Source: a bacterium
GTDB lineage: Bacteria > Chloroflexota > Chloroflexia > Thermomicrobiales > UBA6265
Assembly (NCBI GenBank): GCA_029977305.1
Contig: JAPOLF010000101.1
Coordinates: forward strand, 1-7,447
Length of the DNA: 7,447 bases
Direction: 5' to 3'
The first letter of the stretch is position 1; the number at the start of each line of letters is the position of its first letter. This document shows positions 1 to 5,816 of the stretch, piece by piece. The notes beneath the pieces were generated by a model. It saw only the letters and a program-made list of their open reading frames with translations. It was not told where the DNA came from and did no database searches. A program made the position numbers and the translations under genes.

Positions 1-264
1 GATGTCGGTGCCATGGAGCAGACGTTCGATGCGATCCCGCATCTCGCGGGAGGCTTTGTTCGTGAAGGTGACCGCGAGGATCTCCTCGGGCCGGACGCCG
101 CATTCCTGAATCAACCAGGCGATGCGGTGCACCAGGACGCGGGTCTTGCCAGACCCCGGCCCAGCGACGACGAGGACCGGTCCTTCGGTGGTGACGACAG
201 CGCGCTGCTGCTCGGGGTTCAGCCCGACGAGCAGGGGATGAGTGGGATCAGCGGTCACGGGCAC
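1..264 (-). CDS. pcrA: UvrD/PcrA-type superfamily 1 DNA helicase, N-terminal fragment
   Basis: ATP-driven 3'-5' DNA helicase of the UvrD/PcrA family, acting in nucleotide excision repair and in clearing proteins and stalled intermediates from DNA. Only the first 88 codons are present; the gene continues past base 1. Seen in the translation: the Q-motif segment LNPEQQRAV (residues 15-23), the Walker A loop AGPGSGKT (34-41) that binds ATP, and helicase motif Ia with AVTFTNKAS and a following REM (64-75). I chose the GTG at 264 because GGAG lies six bases upstream. A TTG at 282 and a GTG at 258 are also in frame, and a stop at 303-301 closes the frame. The gene is divergent from the tRNA(CAT)-tilS side. 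The family assignment is firm. PcrA versus UvrD or a paralogue cannot be settled from the N-terminus, so the symbol is provisional. Confidence 0.9.
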   Translation of the reverse strand, partial: MPVTADPTHPLLVGLNPEQQRAVVTTEGPVLVVAGPGSGKTRVLVHRIAWLIQECGVRPEEILAVTFTNKASREMRDRIERLLHGTDI

Positions 265-297
265 GCGGGACTCCGGGATCAAGCGGGAGAGGATGCG

Positions 298-306
298 AGT
301 CTAGCA
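298..306 (-). promoter_or_regulatory. Possible extended -10 promoter of the helicase gene
   Basis: Read on the minus strand, this is TGC followed by TAGACT: an extended -10 element with four of six matches to TATAAT. It would start transcription about 25-30 bases before the chosen GTG, a plausible leader. The corresponding -35 position is C-rich and shows no good match, so this is only a candidate. Confidence 0.35.
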
Positions 307-338
307 CCCGTCCGTGCAGGGGGGCAGGGCGTGGAGCG

Positions 339-368
339 TTGACGATGCCGCGAAAATCGCGGTACTCT
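339..368 (+). promoter_or_regulatory. Sigma-70-type promoter of the tRNA(CAT) gene
   Basis: TTGACG at 339-344 (five of six to the -35 consensus), an 18-base spacer, and TACTCT at 363-368, which keeps the most important -10 positions (TA at the start, T at the end). The predicted start is near 375, about six bases before the mature tRNA 5' end. The tRNA-Ala promoter in this window has the same -35 hexamer and the same spacer length, which supports both. Confidence 0.6.
348..362. repeat. Perfect inverted repeat inside the tRNA promoter spacer
   Basis: CCGCGA, three A bases, then TCGCGG: a perfect six-base dyad centred on AAA. It lies wholly between the -35 and -10 hexamers of the tRNA(CAT) promoter and abuts the -10 box. 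That is a classical operator position, but a six-base GC-rich dyad can also arise by chance. No regulator can be named. Confidence 0.5.
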
Positions 369-380
369 GTTCGCCGCCAC

Positions 381-455
381 GCCGACGTAGCTCAGCGGCA
401 GAGCAAGGGACTCATAAGCCCTTGGCCGGTGGTTCGATTCCACCCGTCGGCACCA
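381..455 (+). tRNA. tRNA with CAT anticodon (elongator Met, or Ile2)
   Basis: A complete cloverleaf can be folded by eye: acceptor stem GCCGACG with CGTCGGC, D arm GCTC/GAGC, anticodon loop CTCATAA, a five-base variable region, T arm GGTGG/CCACC around TTCGATT, discriminator A, and an encoded CCA end. The first pair is G-C and the anticodon-stem pattern is not that of an initiator, so initiator tRNA-fMet is unlikely. The last anticodon-stem pair (31-39) is A opposite G, a mismatch. The gene lies directly upstream of tilS, whose enzyme converts C34 of tRNA-Ile2(CAT) to lysidine. The tRNA could therefore be Ile2 rather than elongator Met; sequence inspection alone does not decide. Confidence 0.95.
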
Positions 456-480
456 AACCACCGTGAGAGTGATGGCCAGA

Positions 481-512
481 AGCCGGCGGGAGACGCCTCC
501 CCCGGCTGTTTT
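481..512 (+). terminator. Rho-independent terminator after tRNA(CAT)
   Basis: The hairpin has AGCCGG, a bulged C and GGGAG on the left arm, a four-base loop, and CTCCC plus CCGGCT on the right arm: eleven base pairs with one bulge. It is followed by GTTTT. It sits 25 bases after the tRNA CCA end and would separate the tRNA transcript from tilS, although some read-through into tilS is possible. Confidence 0.75.
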
Positions 513-568
513 GTGCCCGTTGCTTTGCGCGCGAGGAAGTCGAGGACCTTCTGACGGAGGAGGGCCGC

Positions 569-1618
569 ATGGTGCCGATGTCTCACATGACCGGGCTGGA
601 GCAGCGCCTCTTGGGGCGGATGCGGGCGCACGGCGTTCGTGGACCTCGGCCGTTGGCGGTGGGATTCTCCGGTGGCACCGACTCCTTGGCGCTCCTTGCT
701 GCACTGCAGCGCATCGCCCAGCGGGGTCACGGTCCCGAGGTCATCGCGGTGCATGTCGATCACGGGTTGCGGCCGGAGAGCGGCCGTGATGCCGACGAGG
801 CCCATGCCCTCGCGGAGCGGCTCGGCTGCCGGTGGTTGCGTGCCGACGTAACCCACGATGCCATCGCTGGCCATGAGGGCGTTGGGGTCGAGGAGGCGGC
901 TCGTCGGGAACGGTACCGAGCGCTCGCTGAAGTGGCGATTGCGGCGAATGCACGGGCGGTCGTCCTGGCGCATCACCGCGAAGATCAGGCCGAGAGCGTC
1001 CTGCTCCATCTTCTGCGCGGTGCGGGCGGGTCGGGTGCGTCCGGGATGGCGGAGTGGAGTGCCCGGCCGATTCCTTGGTGGCAGGGGGAGGTGCATGGTC
1101 CCGAGATGCACATCTGGCGACCACTGCTCCATGAGCCAAGAGTCGAACTTGAGCGCTTCATCCTCGCCTTGGGACTGGAACCCATCGAGGATGCCAGCAA
1201 CCTGAGTCGTGCCCACACGAGGAATGCGATTCGCCTCGACGTGCTGCCGGTCTTGGAGCGCATCGTGCCGGGAGCTTCGGCGGCGCTCGCACGGTATGCG
1301 GACTTGGCAGCGGCCGACGACGCCGCGCTCGACACGATGGCCGCGACGGCGCTCGCCGGGTCGCTCGATCACGCCCGGAACCTCAGGTGGGCAGGGCTTT
1401 CCGCAGCACCCCTTGCCGTTCGGCGCAGAGCGGTCAAACTGTGGTTGCTCGAGGCTGCGCCGTCGGCGGAGCCCGGGATGGATCGGGTGGAAGCCGTGCT
1501 CGCCGCGCTCGAACGGAATCGCGGTGGCGCAACCGTCGAGATCGGCAACGGCGAATCAGTGGTGATCCGACAGGGCATGGCGACCGCGGGTCGCGCGCAG
1601 GAAGAGGAGAGTCGATGA
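569..1618 (+). CDS. tilS: tRNA(Ile)-lysidine synthase TilS
   Basis: Cytoplasmic ATP-dependent enzyme that attaches lysine to C34 of tRNA-Ile2(CAT). This changes its codon from AUG to AUA and its charging from Met to Ile, and is normally essential. The 349-residue product has the N-type ATP pyrophosphatase P-loop SGGTDS (34-39), HVDHGLR (62-68), the AHHREDQAES segment (134-143) typical of TilS, RPLL (184-187), and a downstream SNLSRAHTRNAIR motif (210-222). It is shorter than the E. coli and Bacillus enzymes and seems to lack much of their C-terminal domain, as in compact forms of the family. GGAGGAGGG at 556-564, four bases before the ATG, favours this start over the in-frame ATGs at 578 and 587. 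The stop overlaps the hpt start as ATGA, so the two are likely translationally coupled. I see no convincing separate promoter between the tRNA terminator and this gene. Confidence 0.95.
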   Translation: MVPMSHMTGLEQRLLGRMRAHGVRGPRPLAVGFSGGTDSLALLAALQRIAQRGHGPEVIAVHVDHGLRPESGRDADEAHALAERLGCRWLRADVTHDAIAGHEGVGVEEAARRERYRALAEVAIAANARAVVLAHHREDQAESVLLHLLRGAGGSGASGMAEWSARPIPWWQGEVHGPEMHIWRPLLHEPRVELERFILALGLEPIEDASNLSRAHTRNAIRLDVLPVLERIVPGASAALARYADLAAADDAALDTMAATALAGSLDHARNLRWAGLSAAPLAVRRRAVKLWLLEAAPSAEPGMDRVEAVLAALERNRGGATVEIGNGESVVIRQGMATAGRAQEEESR

Positions 1619-2178
1619 GTTGGCAGCGTGAACCGCGGGCAAACGGTGTCGCCAAGATCCTGATCACCGAGCAGGAATTGCAGCGCCGCATCTACGAACT
1701 CGGCAAGGAACTGGATGGTCATTTTGGTGACCGGGTGCCGCTTTTCGTGGGCGTGCTGAACGGTGCGGTCGCGTTCATGACCGATCTCATGCGGGCGATG
1801 ACGATCCCGGTCGAAATCGACTTCATGGCAACCTCTTCCTATGGGAATTCCACCACGAGTTCAGGGGTCGTGCGGATCATCAAGGACTTGAACCAGCCGA
1901 TCGATGGTCGTCACCTCATGGTGGTGGAGGACATCGTCGACAGCGGTCTGACCCTCCGCTACCTGCTCGAGATGCTCGAGGCGCGGAATCCGGCCTCGAT
2001 CACCGTCGTCGCGCTGCTACGCAAGAACAAGCCCGACGCGGTGGACGTGCAAGTCGATTTCATTGGGTTCGACATTCCGGACGAGTTCGTGATCGGTTAC
2101 GGCTTGGACTTCGCCGAGCGCTACCGCAACCTCCCGTACGTGGCGGTGCTGGATCCCTCGACCATCGTGGACGAGTAG
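1615..2178 (+). CDS. hpt: Hypoxanthine phosphoribosyltransferase
   Basis: Purine salvage enzyme that joins hypoxanthine (often also guanine) to PRPP, giving IMP or GMP plus pyrophosphate. The 187-residue product is of normal family length. It shows GVLNGAV (46-52), the flexible-loop SSYG (74-77), the PRPP-binding VVEDIVDSGLTL (103-114) with its acidic pair E105/D106, and the C-terminal purine-binding stretch from DEFVIGYGLDF to YRNLPYVAVL (156-179). The ATG overlaps the tilS stop by four bases, with AGGAGA at 1605-1610. The frame stays open well upstream inside tilS, but the Shine-Dalgarno site and protein length fix the start here. The order tilS-hpt-ftsH is conserved in Bacillus and in actinobacteria. 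Confidence 0.95.
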   Translation: MSWQREPRANGVAKILITEQELQRRIYELGKELDGHFGDRVPLFVGVLNGAVAFMTDLMRAMTIPVEIDFMATSSYGNSTTSSGVVRIIKDLNQPIDGRHLMVVEDIVDSGLTLRYLLEMLEARNPASITVVALLRKNKPDAVDVQVDFIGFDIPDEFVIGYGLDFAERYRNLPYVAVLDPSTIVDE

Positions 2179-2187
2179 CACCGTCGG

Positions 2188-2217
2188 TTGTGCCGGGGCG
2201 TCGCCGCTGCGCATACT
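2188..2217 (+). promoter_or_regulatory. Possible promoter of ftsH
   Basis: TTGTGC (2188-2193), an 18-base spacer, then CATACT (2212-2217, four of six to TATAAT). It would begin transcription near 2224, about 38 bases before the ftsH ATG. The -35 match is poor beyond TTG. ftsH could equally be read from the tilS-hpt transcript, since no terminator is visible after hpt. Confidence 0.35.
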
Positions 2218-2261
2218 CTCCTTACATGGTTGCGCGCGATCACCGATGAATCTGGGGTGTG

Positions 2262-4232
2262 ATGAGCCGAGGCAAGGGAATCAAGAATCTCACGATGTGG
2301 GCGGTGCTGATCGTGGCGTCAGTCGCGATGTGGATCACCTTCGTCGGCAAGCAGGAGGCGCCCGAGCAAGTGAGCCTCGGCGCCGTGGCGGCATCGATCC
2401 GAGCCGGGGAAGTTGCCCAGTTGGTGCAGCAACCCGATGGACGTGAGGTGCAAGTCAAATACGCAGATGACGCGGGCAAGGTCAACGCGGTCGCGGTGAT
2501 CCCCAGCGACGCCGATCTGCTCACCGTCCTCAAGAGCTACGGCATCGACCCCGCAACGCTGCCGCCGGACATGATCGAATTCAAGCGGGAGAGCCCGTGG
2601 AACGGGGTGCTTGGGTCGATCGGGTTGATCATCCCGACGGTGCTGCTCCTCGGTGTGCTGATGTTCATGCTTCGGCAGAGTCAGGGCAGCAACAATCAGG
2701 CGATGAGCTTCGGCAAGAGTCGAGCGCGCCTCTTCACCGGCAATCGCCCGACCGTGACCTTCTCCGATGTCGCTGGCGTTGACGAGGCGAAGGAGGAACT
2801 CGTCGAAGTCGTCGAGTTCCTCAAGTACCCGGACAAGTTCGCCGCGCTCGGCGCACGCATTCCGCGTGGTGTCCTGCTGGTGGGTCCCCCAGGGACGGGG
2901 AAGACGCTGCTGTCGCGGGCTGTGGCCGGTGAGGCCGGGGTGCCGTTCTTCAGCATCTCCGGGTCGGAGTTCGTGGAGATGTTCGTGGGGGTCGGGGCGA
3001 GCCGAGTGCGCGATCTCTTCGATCAGGCAAAGCGCAGTGCGCCGTGCATCATCTTCGTGGACGAGATCGACGCCGTCGGGCGACAACGCGGTGCCGGTCT
3101 CGGTGGCAGCCACGACGAGCGTGAGCAGACCCTGAACCAGATTCTCGTCGAAATGGACGGATTCGATTCCTCTGTCAACGTGATCGTTATTGCCGCGACG
3201 AATCGCCCCGACGTGCTGGATCCGGCGTTGCTTCGTCCGGGACGGTTCGATCGGCAGGTGATTCTCGATCGGCCGGACATCGCCGGGCGACGGCAGATCC
3301 TCGAGGTCCACTCGCGCGGCAAGCCGCTTGAGGATGAGGTCGCGATCGAGAATCTCGCCCGGCAGACTCCCGGGTTCTCCGGGGCGGATCTGGAAAATCT
3401 GGTAAACGAGGCGGCGATCCTCGCCGCACGGCGGAACAAGAAGACGATCGGCGCCCCGGAGTTCACCGAGGCGATCGATCGCGTGATCGCCGGACCGCAG
3501 CGGAAGAGCCGGGTCATCTCGGAGCTCGAGCGGACGATGACGGCGTACCACGAGGCCGGGCACGCCTTGGTGGCGCGGATGCTGCCGAATGCCGATCCGG
3601 TGCGAAAGGTCAGCATCGTCGCGCGCGGGATGATGGGTGGCTACACCCGCGTCGTCCCTGATGAGGACCGTCTCTTCAAGACCAAGGCGCAGTTCGAGGA
3701 TGACCTCGCGGTGTTCATGGCCGGGCAGGTTGCCGAGTTGATGGTGTTCGAGGAGCAATCCACCGGTGCCGCCAACGACATCGAGCGTGCCACGGCGATC
3801 GCCCGTCGCATGGTGACCGAATTCGGGATGAGCGAGACGCTCGGCCCGCTGGCGTTTGGCAAGAAGGATGAAATGGTCTTTCTCGGCCGGGAGATCAGCG
3901 AGCAGCGCAATTACAGCGAAGAAGTCGCGTTCGCCATCGACAAAGAGATTTCCAAACTGATTGAGCAAGCCCATCAACGGGCGGTGCTCATCCTCGAGGT
4001 GAACAGTGAAGCGTTGGAGGCCATCGCACAGCTGTTGATGCGCGAGGAGACGATCGAGGGCGAGCAACTCGAGGCGCTCTTCGACGCACCGCGGCCGAAG
4101 CCTGATCTGGTCGGACCGCCGTTCGGGCGGCCGTCGGCCCGCTTCGAGCCACGTCCGCAGGGGCAGGTTCAACCGCGTCCCGAGGGCGACCAGCCTGTGC
4201 CCGGAGGTTTGGCACCCCAGCCCGCGGACTAG
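2262..4232 (+). CDS. ftsH: ATP-dependent zinc metalloprotease FtsH
   Basis: Hexameric membrane-anchored AAA+ protease that extracts and degrades damaged membrane proteins and short-lived regulators. In the 656-residue product, an N-terminal membrane helix (about 11-28) and a second one (about 114-137) flank an extracytoplasmic domain. The AAA+ module has Walker A GPPGTGKT (208-215), pore loop MFVGVG (240-245), Walker B IIFVDE (263-268), and the second region of homology AATNRPDVLDPALLRPGRFDR with arginine fingers near 325 and 328. The protease domain has zinc site HEAGH (430-434) and third ligand D506 (AAND). All catalytic residues are present. The last 48 or so residues are rich in proline, arginine and glutamine and look disordered. 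GTG at 2259 is also in frame, but GGGG at 2254-2257 is better spaced for the ATG. A long open frame on the opposite strand is a shadow of this gene's codon bias. Confidence 0.97.
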   Translation: MSRGKGIKNLTMWAVLIVASVAMWITFVGKQEAPEQVSLGAVAASIRAGEVAQLVQQPDGREVQVKYADDAGKVNAVAVIPSDADLLTVLKSYGIDPATLPPDMIEFKRESPWNGVLGSIGLIIPTVLLLGVLMFMLRQSQGSNNQAMSFGKSRARLFTGNRPTVTFSDVAGVDEAKEELVEVVEFLKYPDKFAALGARIPRGVLLVGPPGTGKTLLSRAVAGEAGVPFFSISGSEFVEMFVGVGASRVRDLFDQAKRSAPCIIFVDEIDAVGRQRGAGLGGSHDEREQTLNQILVEMDGFDSSVNVIVIAATNRPDVLDPALLRPGRFDRQVILDRPDIAGRRQILEVHSRGKPLEDEVAIENLARQTPGFSGADLENLVNEAAILAARRNKKTIGAPEFTEAIDRVIAGPQRKSRVISELERTMTAYHEAGHALVARMLPNADPVRKVSIVARGMMGGYTRVVPDEDRLFKTKAQFEDDLAVFMAGQVAELMVFEEQSTGAANDIERATAIARRMVTEFGMSETLGPLAFGKKDEMVFLGREISEQRNYSEEVAFAIDKEISKLIEQAHQRAVLILEVNSEALEAIAQLLMREETIEGEQLEALFDAPRPKPDLVGPPFGRPSARFEPRPQGQVQPRPEGDQPVPGGLAPQPAD

Positions 4233-4339
4233 TCTCGCCGTAGACGAATCGCAGACGTGCATCGATGACGCACATCCACTCGGATGTCCGTCTTTCCGTG
4301 CATCGGCGATGATGCCCCCATACGGTTGGACGGTGAGCG
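4233..4339. other. Intergenic gap between ftsH and the deiminase-like gene
   Basis: These 107 bases hold a short hairpin (ACATCC, loop ACTC, GGATGT at 4272-4287) followed by GTCTTT a few bases later. This is at best a weak terminator for ftsH. The nonamer CGTGCATCG occurs twice, at 4256-4264 and 4297-4305. I see no convincing -35/-10 pair for the downstream gene, so whether it is read from ftsH or from its own promoter is open. Confidence 0.4.
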
Positions 4340-5329
4340 ATGGAGCGGGTGGTCATGGCGATCGAGAACATGGATTTCGCACTGGAGCAGGCGCGTGATG
4401 CCGCCCACGGCGGTGAGGGCTGGGAAGGGCGCGGGGGGACGCTGCAAGATGACCTCGGCACGGTGTGGGCATCGTGCGGGGTGCATTCGGAATGCGGCAC
4501 CCTGCGCGCAGTGTTGATGCATCGGCCCGGGAAGGAGATCGACGGGATCACCGATGCCGCCGCGGCCCTTTGGCATGACATTGTCGATCCATCCCGCGCG
4601 CGCGAGCAGCACGATGCCCTGACCGACACCTATCGGAAGCACGGCGTCACCGTGCACGACCTTGGAGAGGCCGGATCCCATCTCCCGAACAGCTATTTCT
4701 GCCGGGACACCTTCGTCACGACCCCGATTGGAGCGATCGTTGGACGTCCGGCGTCGCGGTCGCGGGCGGGGGAGGAACGGCGAGCAGCTGCGGCGTTGGC
4801 CCGGATCGGCGTGCCGATCCTCCACACCGTGCGCGGCGCGGGCACGTTCGAGGGTGCCGACGTGGTGAACGTCGGGAACGGGCTGGTGTTCGTCGGACGC
4901 GGACAGCGCACGAATCTCGAGGGTGCGCGTCAGGTGGCCAAGGTCTATGAGGACGCCGGGATGGACGACGTGCAAATCGTCGACATGCCGTATGGGTGTG
5001 GGCACATTGACGGCATGATCAACATCGTTGATCGCGATCTCGCCGTGATCTACCCGACACAATTGCCGTGGCCGGTGTGGGAGACGCTCACGCGCCGCGG
5101 CTTCCGGATCCTGCCGGTGCCCGATCTCGCGGAGAACCGGCACGGGATGGCGGTGAACATGGTGCCGGTGGCGCCTGGGGTTGTGGTGGCTCCGAAGGGC
5201 AACCGCCACATGAAGGCGGAGTTGAACCGCTATGGGGTCGAGGTGATTGAGGTTGAGGTGGACGAACTCATGAAGGGTGGGGGCGCCTGCCACTGCATGA
5301 CGGGAGTGATCTCCCGAGATCCCGCCTAG
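4340..5329 (+). CDS. Arginine deiminase/amidinotransferase-fold (pentein) hydrolase, DDAH-like
   Basis: Predicted cytoplasmic enzyme of the guanidine-modifying superfamily, which includes arginine deiminase, dimethylarginine dimethylaminohydrolase (DDAH), amidinotransferases and arginine dihydrolases. The family attacks a guanidino carbon with a Cys nucleophile. Seen in the 329-residue product: RDTF (122-125), FEGADVV (170-176), GRGQRTN (186-192), catalytic-type GCGHIDG with H222 and D224 (219-225), and the C-terminal GGGACHCMT (313-321), where C319 is the likely nucleophile. The ending HCMT followed by SRDP resembles arginine deiminase. That enzyme is about 400 residues with an extra helical domain for which there is no room here, so the size fits DDAH or arginine dihydrolase better. 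The first 40 residues look like a poorly conserved lead. Start is uncertain: the ATG at 4340 has only a weak site (GGTGAG), while the ATG at 4355 has GGAG nine bases upstream. Substrate is not determined. Confidence 0.85.
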   Translation: MERVVMAIENMDFALEQARDAAHGGEGWEGRGGTLQDDLGTVWASCGVHSECGTLRAVLMHRPGKEIDGITDAAAALWHDIVDPSRAREQHDALTDTYRKHGVTVHDLGEAGSHLPNSYFCRDTFVTTPIGAIVGRPASRSRAGEERRAAAALARIGVPILHTVRGAGTFEGADVVNVGNGLVFVGRGQRTNLEGARQVAKVYEDAGMDDVQIVDMPYGCGHIDGMINIVDRDLAVIYPTQLPWPVWETLTRRGFRILPVPDLAENRHGMAVNMVPVAPGVVVAPKGNRHMKAELNRYGVEVIEVEVDELMKGGGACHCMTGVISRDPA

Positions 5330-5367
5330 CGAAGAGTGGGCCTCCGGATTCCAGGGATGAAACAGAG

Positions 5368-5396
5368 CGGCCCGATCCTTCGTGAGGATCGGGCCG
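5368..5396. terminator. Strong hairpin, likely bidirectional terminator
   Basis: CGGCCCGATCC, a seven-base loop, and GGATCGGGCCG form a perfect eleven-base-pair stem. It lies between the end of the deiminase-like gene (plus strand) and the 3' end of tRNA-Ala (minus strand), which converge here. Neither side has a long T run: the minus-strand exit reads CTCTGTTTC, the plus-strand exit TCGGTGTTCG. Termination is therefore inferred from the stem and its position. Confidence 0.65.
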
Positions 5397-5411
5397 TCGG
5401 TGTTCGTGCGG

Positions 5412-5484
<73 letters not shown>

Positions 5485-5498
5485 GCGTGAACCGTCGG

Positions 5499-5528
5499 AG
5501 TATACGGGTCGGTGGAAGGCCGCGTCAA
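5499..5528 (-). promoter_or_regulatory. Strong sigma-70-type promoter of tRNA-Ala
   Basis: On the minus strand, TTGACG (5528-5523), an 18-base spacer, then TATACT (5504-5499): five of six matches at each hexamer. The predicted start lies about eight bases before the tRNA 5' end. The -35 box and spacer length match those of the tRNA(CAT) promoter. Confidence 0.75.
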
Positions 5529-5720
5529 CGCAAAAGCCCTGCTGCGCATCGCGACACCGTGTGATTTGCGCGCTGCAACGCCGGATTACGCGTGACGAGC
5601 AGCATGGCAACGCTGACCTCAAAAGGGGTGGCTCATGAACCTGCCGAGGTGAAGCGTCACATCGCCATCGTGGCAATCTGGGGTGCTCATCGTCATCGGT
5701 CACCCCATGGCGGGAGGGGG
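5529..5720. other. Non-coding stretch between tRNA-Ala promoter and regulator promoter
   Basis: Part of a 332-base gap without a gene (5485-5816). Outside the two promoters I see no RNA gene or convincing small coding region. The frame of the downstream regulator is open back to 5592, but the residues it would add do not resemble the GntR family and would span the promoter. A six-base dyad (GGGGTG at 5680-5685, CACCCC at 5701-5706) lies upstream of the -35 box, with a 15-base separation. The whole stretch could be upstream regulatory DNA for either divergent transcript. Confidence 0.4.
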
Positions 5721-5749
5721 TTGACAGCGTTTCCGTCGGGGCCTATCGT
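5721..5749 (+). promoter_or_regulatory. Promoter of the GntR regulator-oxidoreductase operon
   Basis: A perfect TTGACA -35 box (5721-5726), a 17-base spacer, and TATCGT (5744-5749, four of six to the -10 consensus with the key TA and final T). The start would fall near 5756, leaving a leader of about 60 bases before the ATG at 5817. Confidence 0.65.
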
Positions 5750-5756
5750 CCCGAAA

Positions 5757-5772
5757 TATACGGTATACAATC
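5757..5772. promoter_or_regulatory. Candidate operator for the GntR regulator
   Basis: TATAC occurs twice seven bases apart (5757-5761 and 5764-5768). The second copy lies in the self-complementary GTATAC (5763-5768), followed by AATC. The site covers or directly follows the predicted transcription start, where a repressor would block initiation. GTATAC-centred sites are known for several FCD-type GntR regulators. The dyad beyond GTATAC is imperfect, so this is a suggestion only. Confidence 0.35.
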
Positions 5773-5816
5773 TTGCGCTTGAAGGTTGGAACGTCCGCCT
5801 CGTTTGGGGAGCACCA

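Noticed and set aside
13..342. A 109-codon plus-strand open frame at the left end
   Set aside because: It is the complement of the helicase N-terminus, which has clear Q, Walker A and Ia motifs on the minus strand.
381..455. Initiator tRNA-fMet for the CAT tRNA
   Set aside because: The acceptor stem starts with a proper G-C pair rather than the unpaired first position of initiators. The GGG run of the anticodon stem is shifted and ends in an A-G mismatch instead of three G-C pairs next to the loop.
2319..4262. A 647-codon open frame on the minus strand opposite ftsH
   Set aside because: It is an antisense shadow produced by the third-position GC bias of ftsH. The translation has no recognisable domain and is full of scattered His, Arg and Asp, and the plus-strand frame is a complete FtsH with all motifs.
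4256..4305. Direct repeat of CGTGCATCG, 41 bases apart
   Set aside because: Only nine identical bases with no dyad and no nearby promoter boxes. This is too weak to call an operator.
4229..5293. A 354-codon minus-strand open frame opposite the deiminase-like gene, and a similar one (326 codons) opposite tilS
   Set aside because: Both are low-complexity, His/Arg-rich shadows of well-supported genes. The one opposite tilS also runs through the tRNA and its terminator.
5301..5316. Hairpin CGGGAG-TGAT-CTCCCG at the end of the deiminase-like gene
   Set aside because: It lies inside the coding region, has only six pairs and no following T run. The stronger hairpin at 5368-5396 is the better terminator.
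5592..5816. An N-terminal extension of 75 codons on the GntR regulator
   Set aside because: The extension shows no GntR-like sequence and overlaps the TTGACA promoter. The ATG at 5817 has a well-placed GGGGAG site and gives a normal family length.
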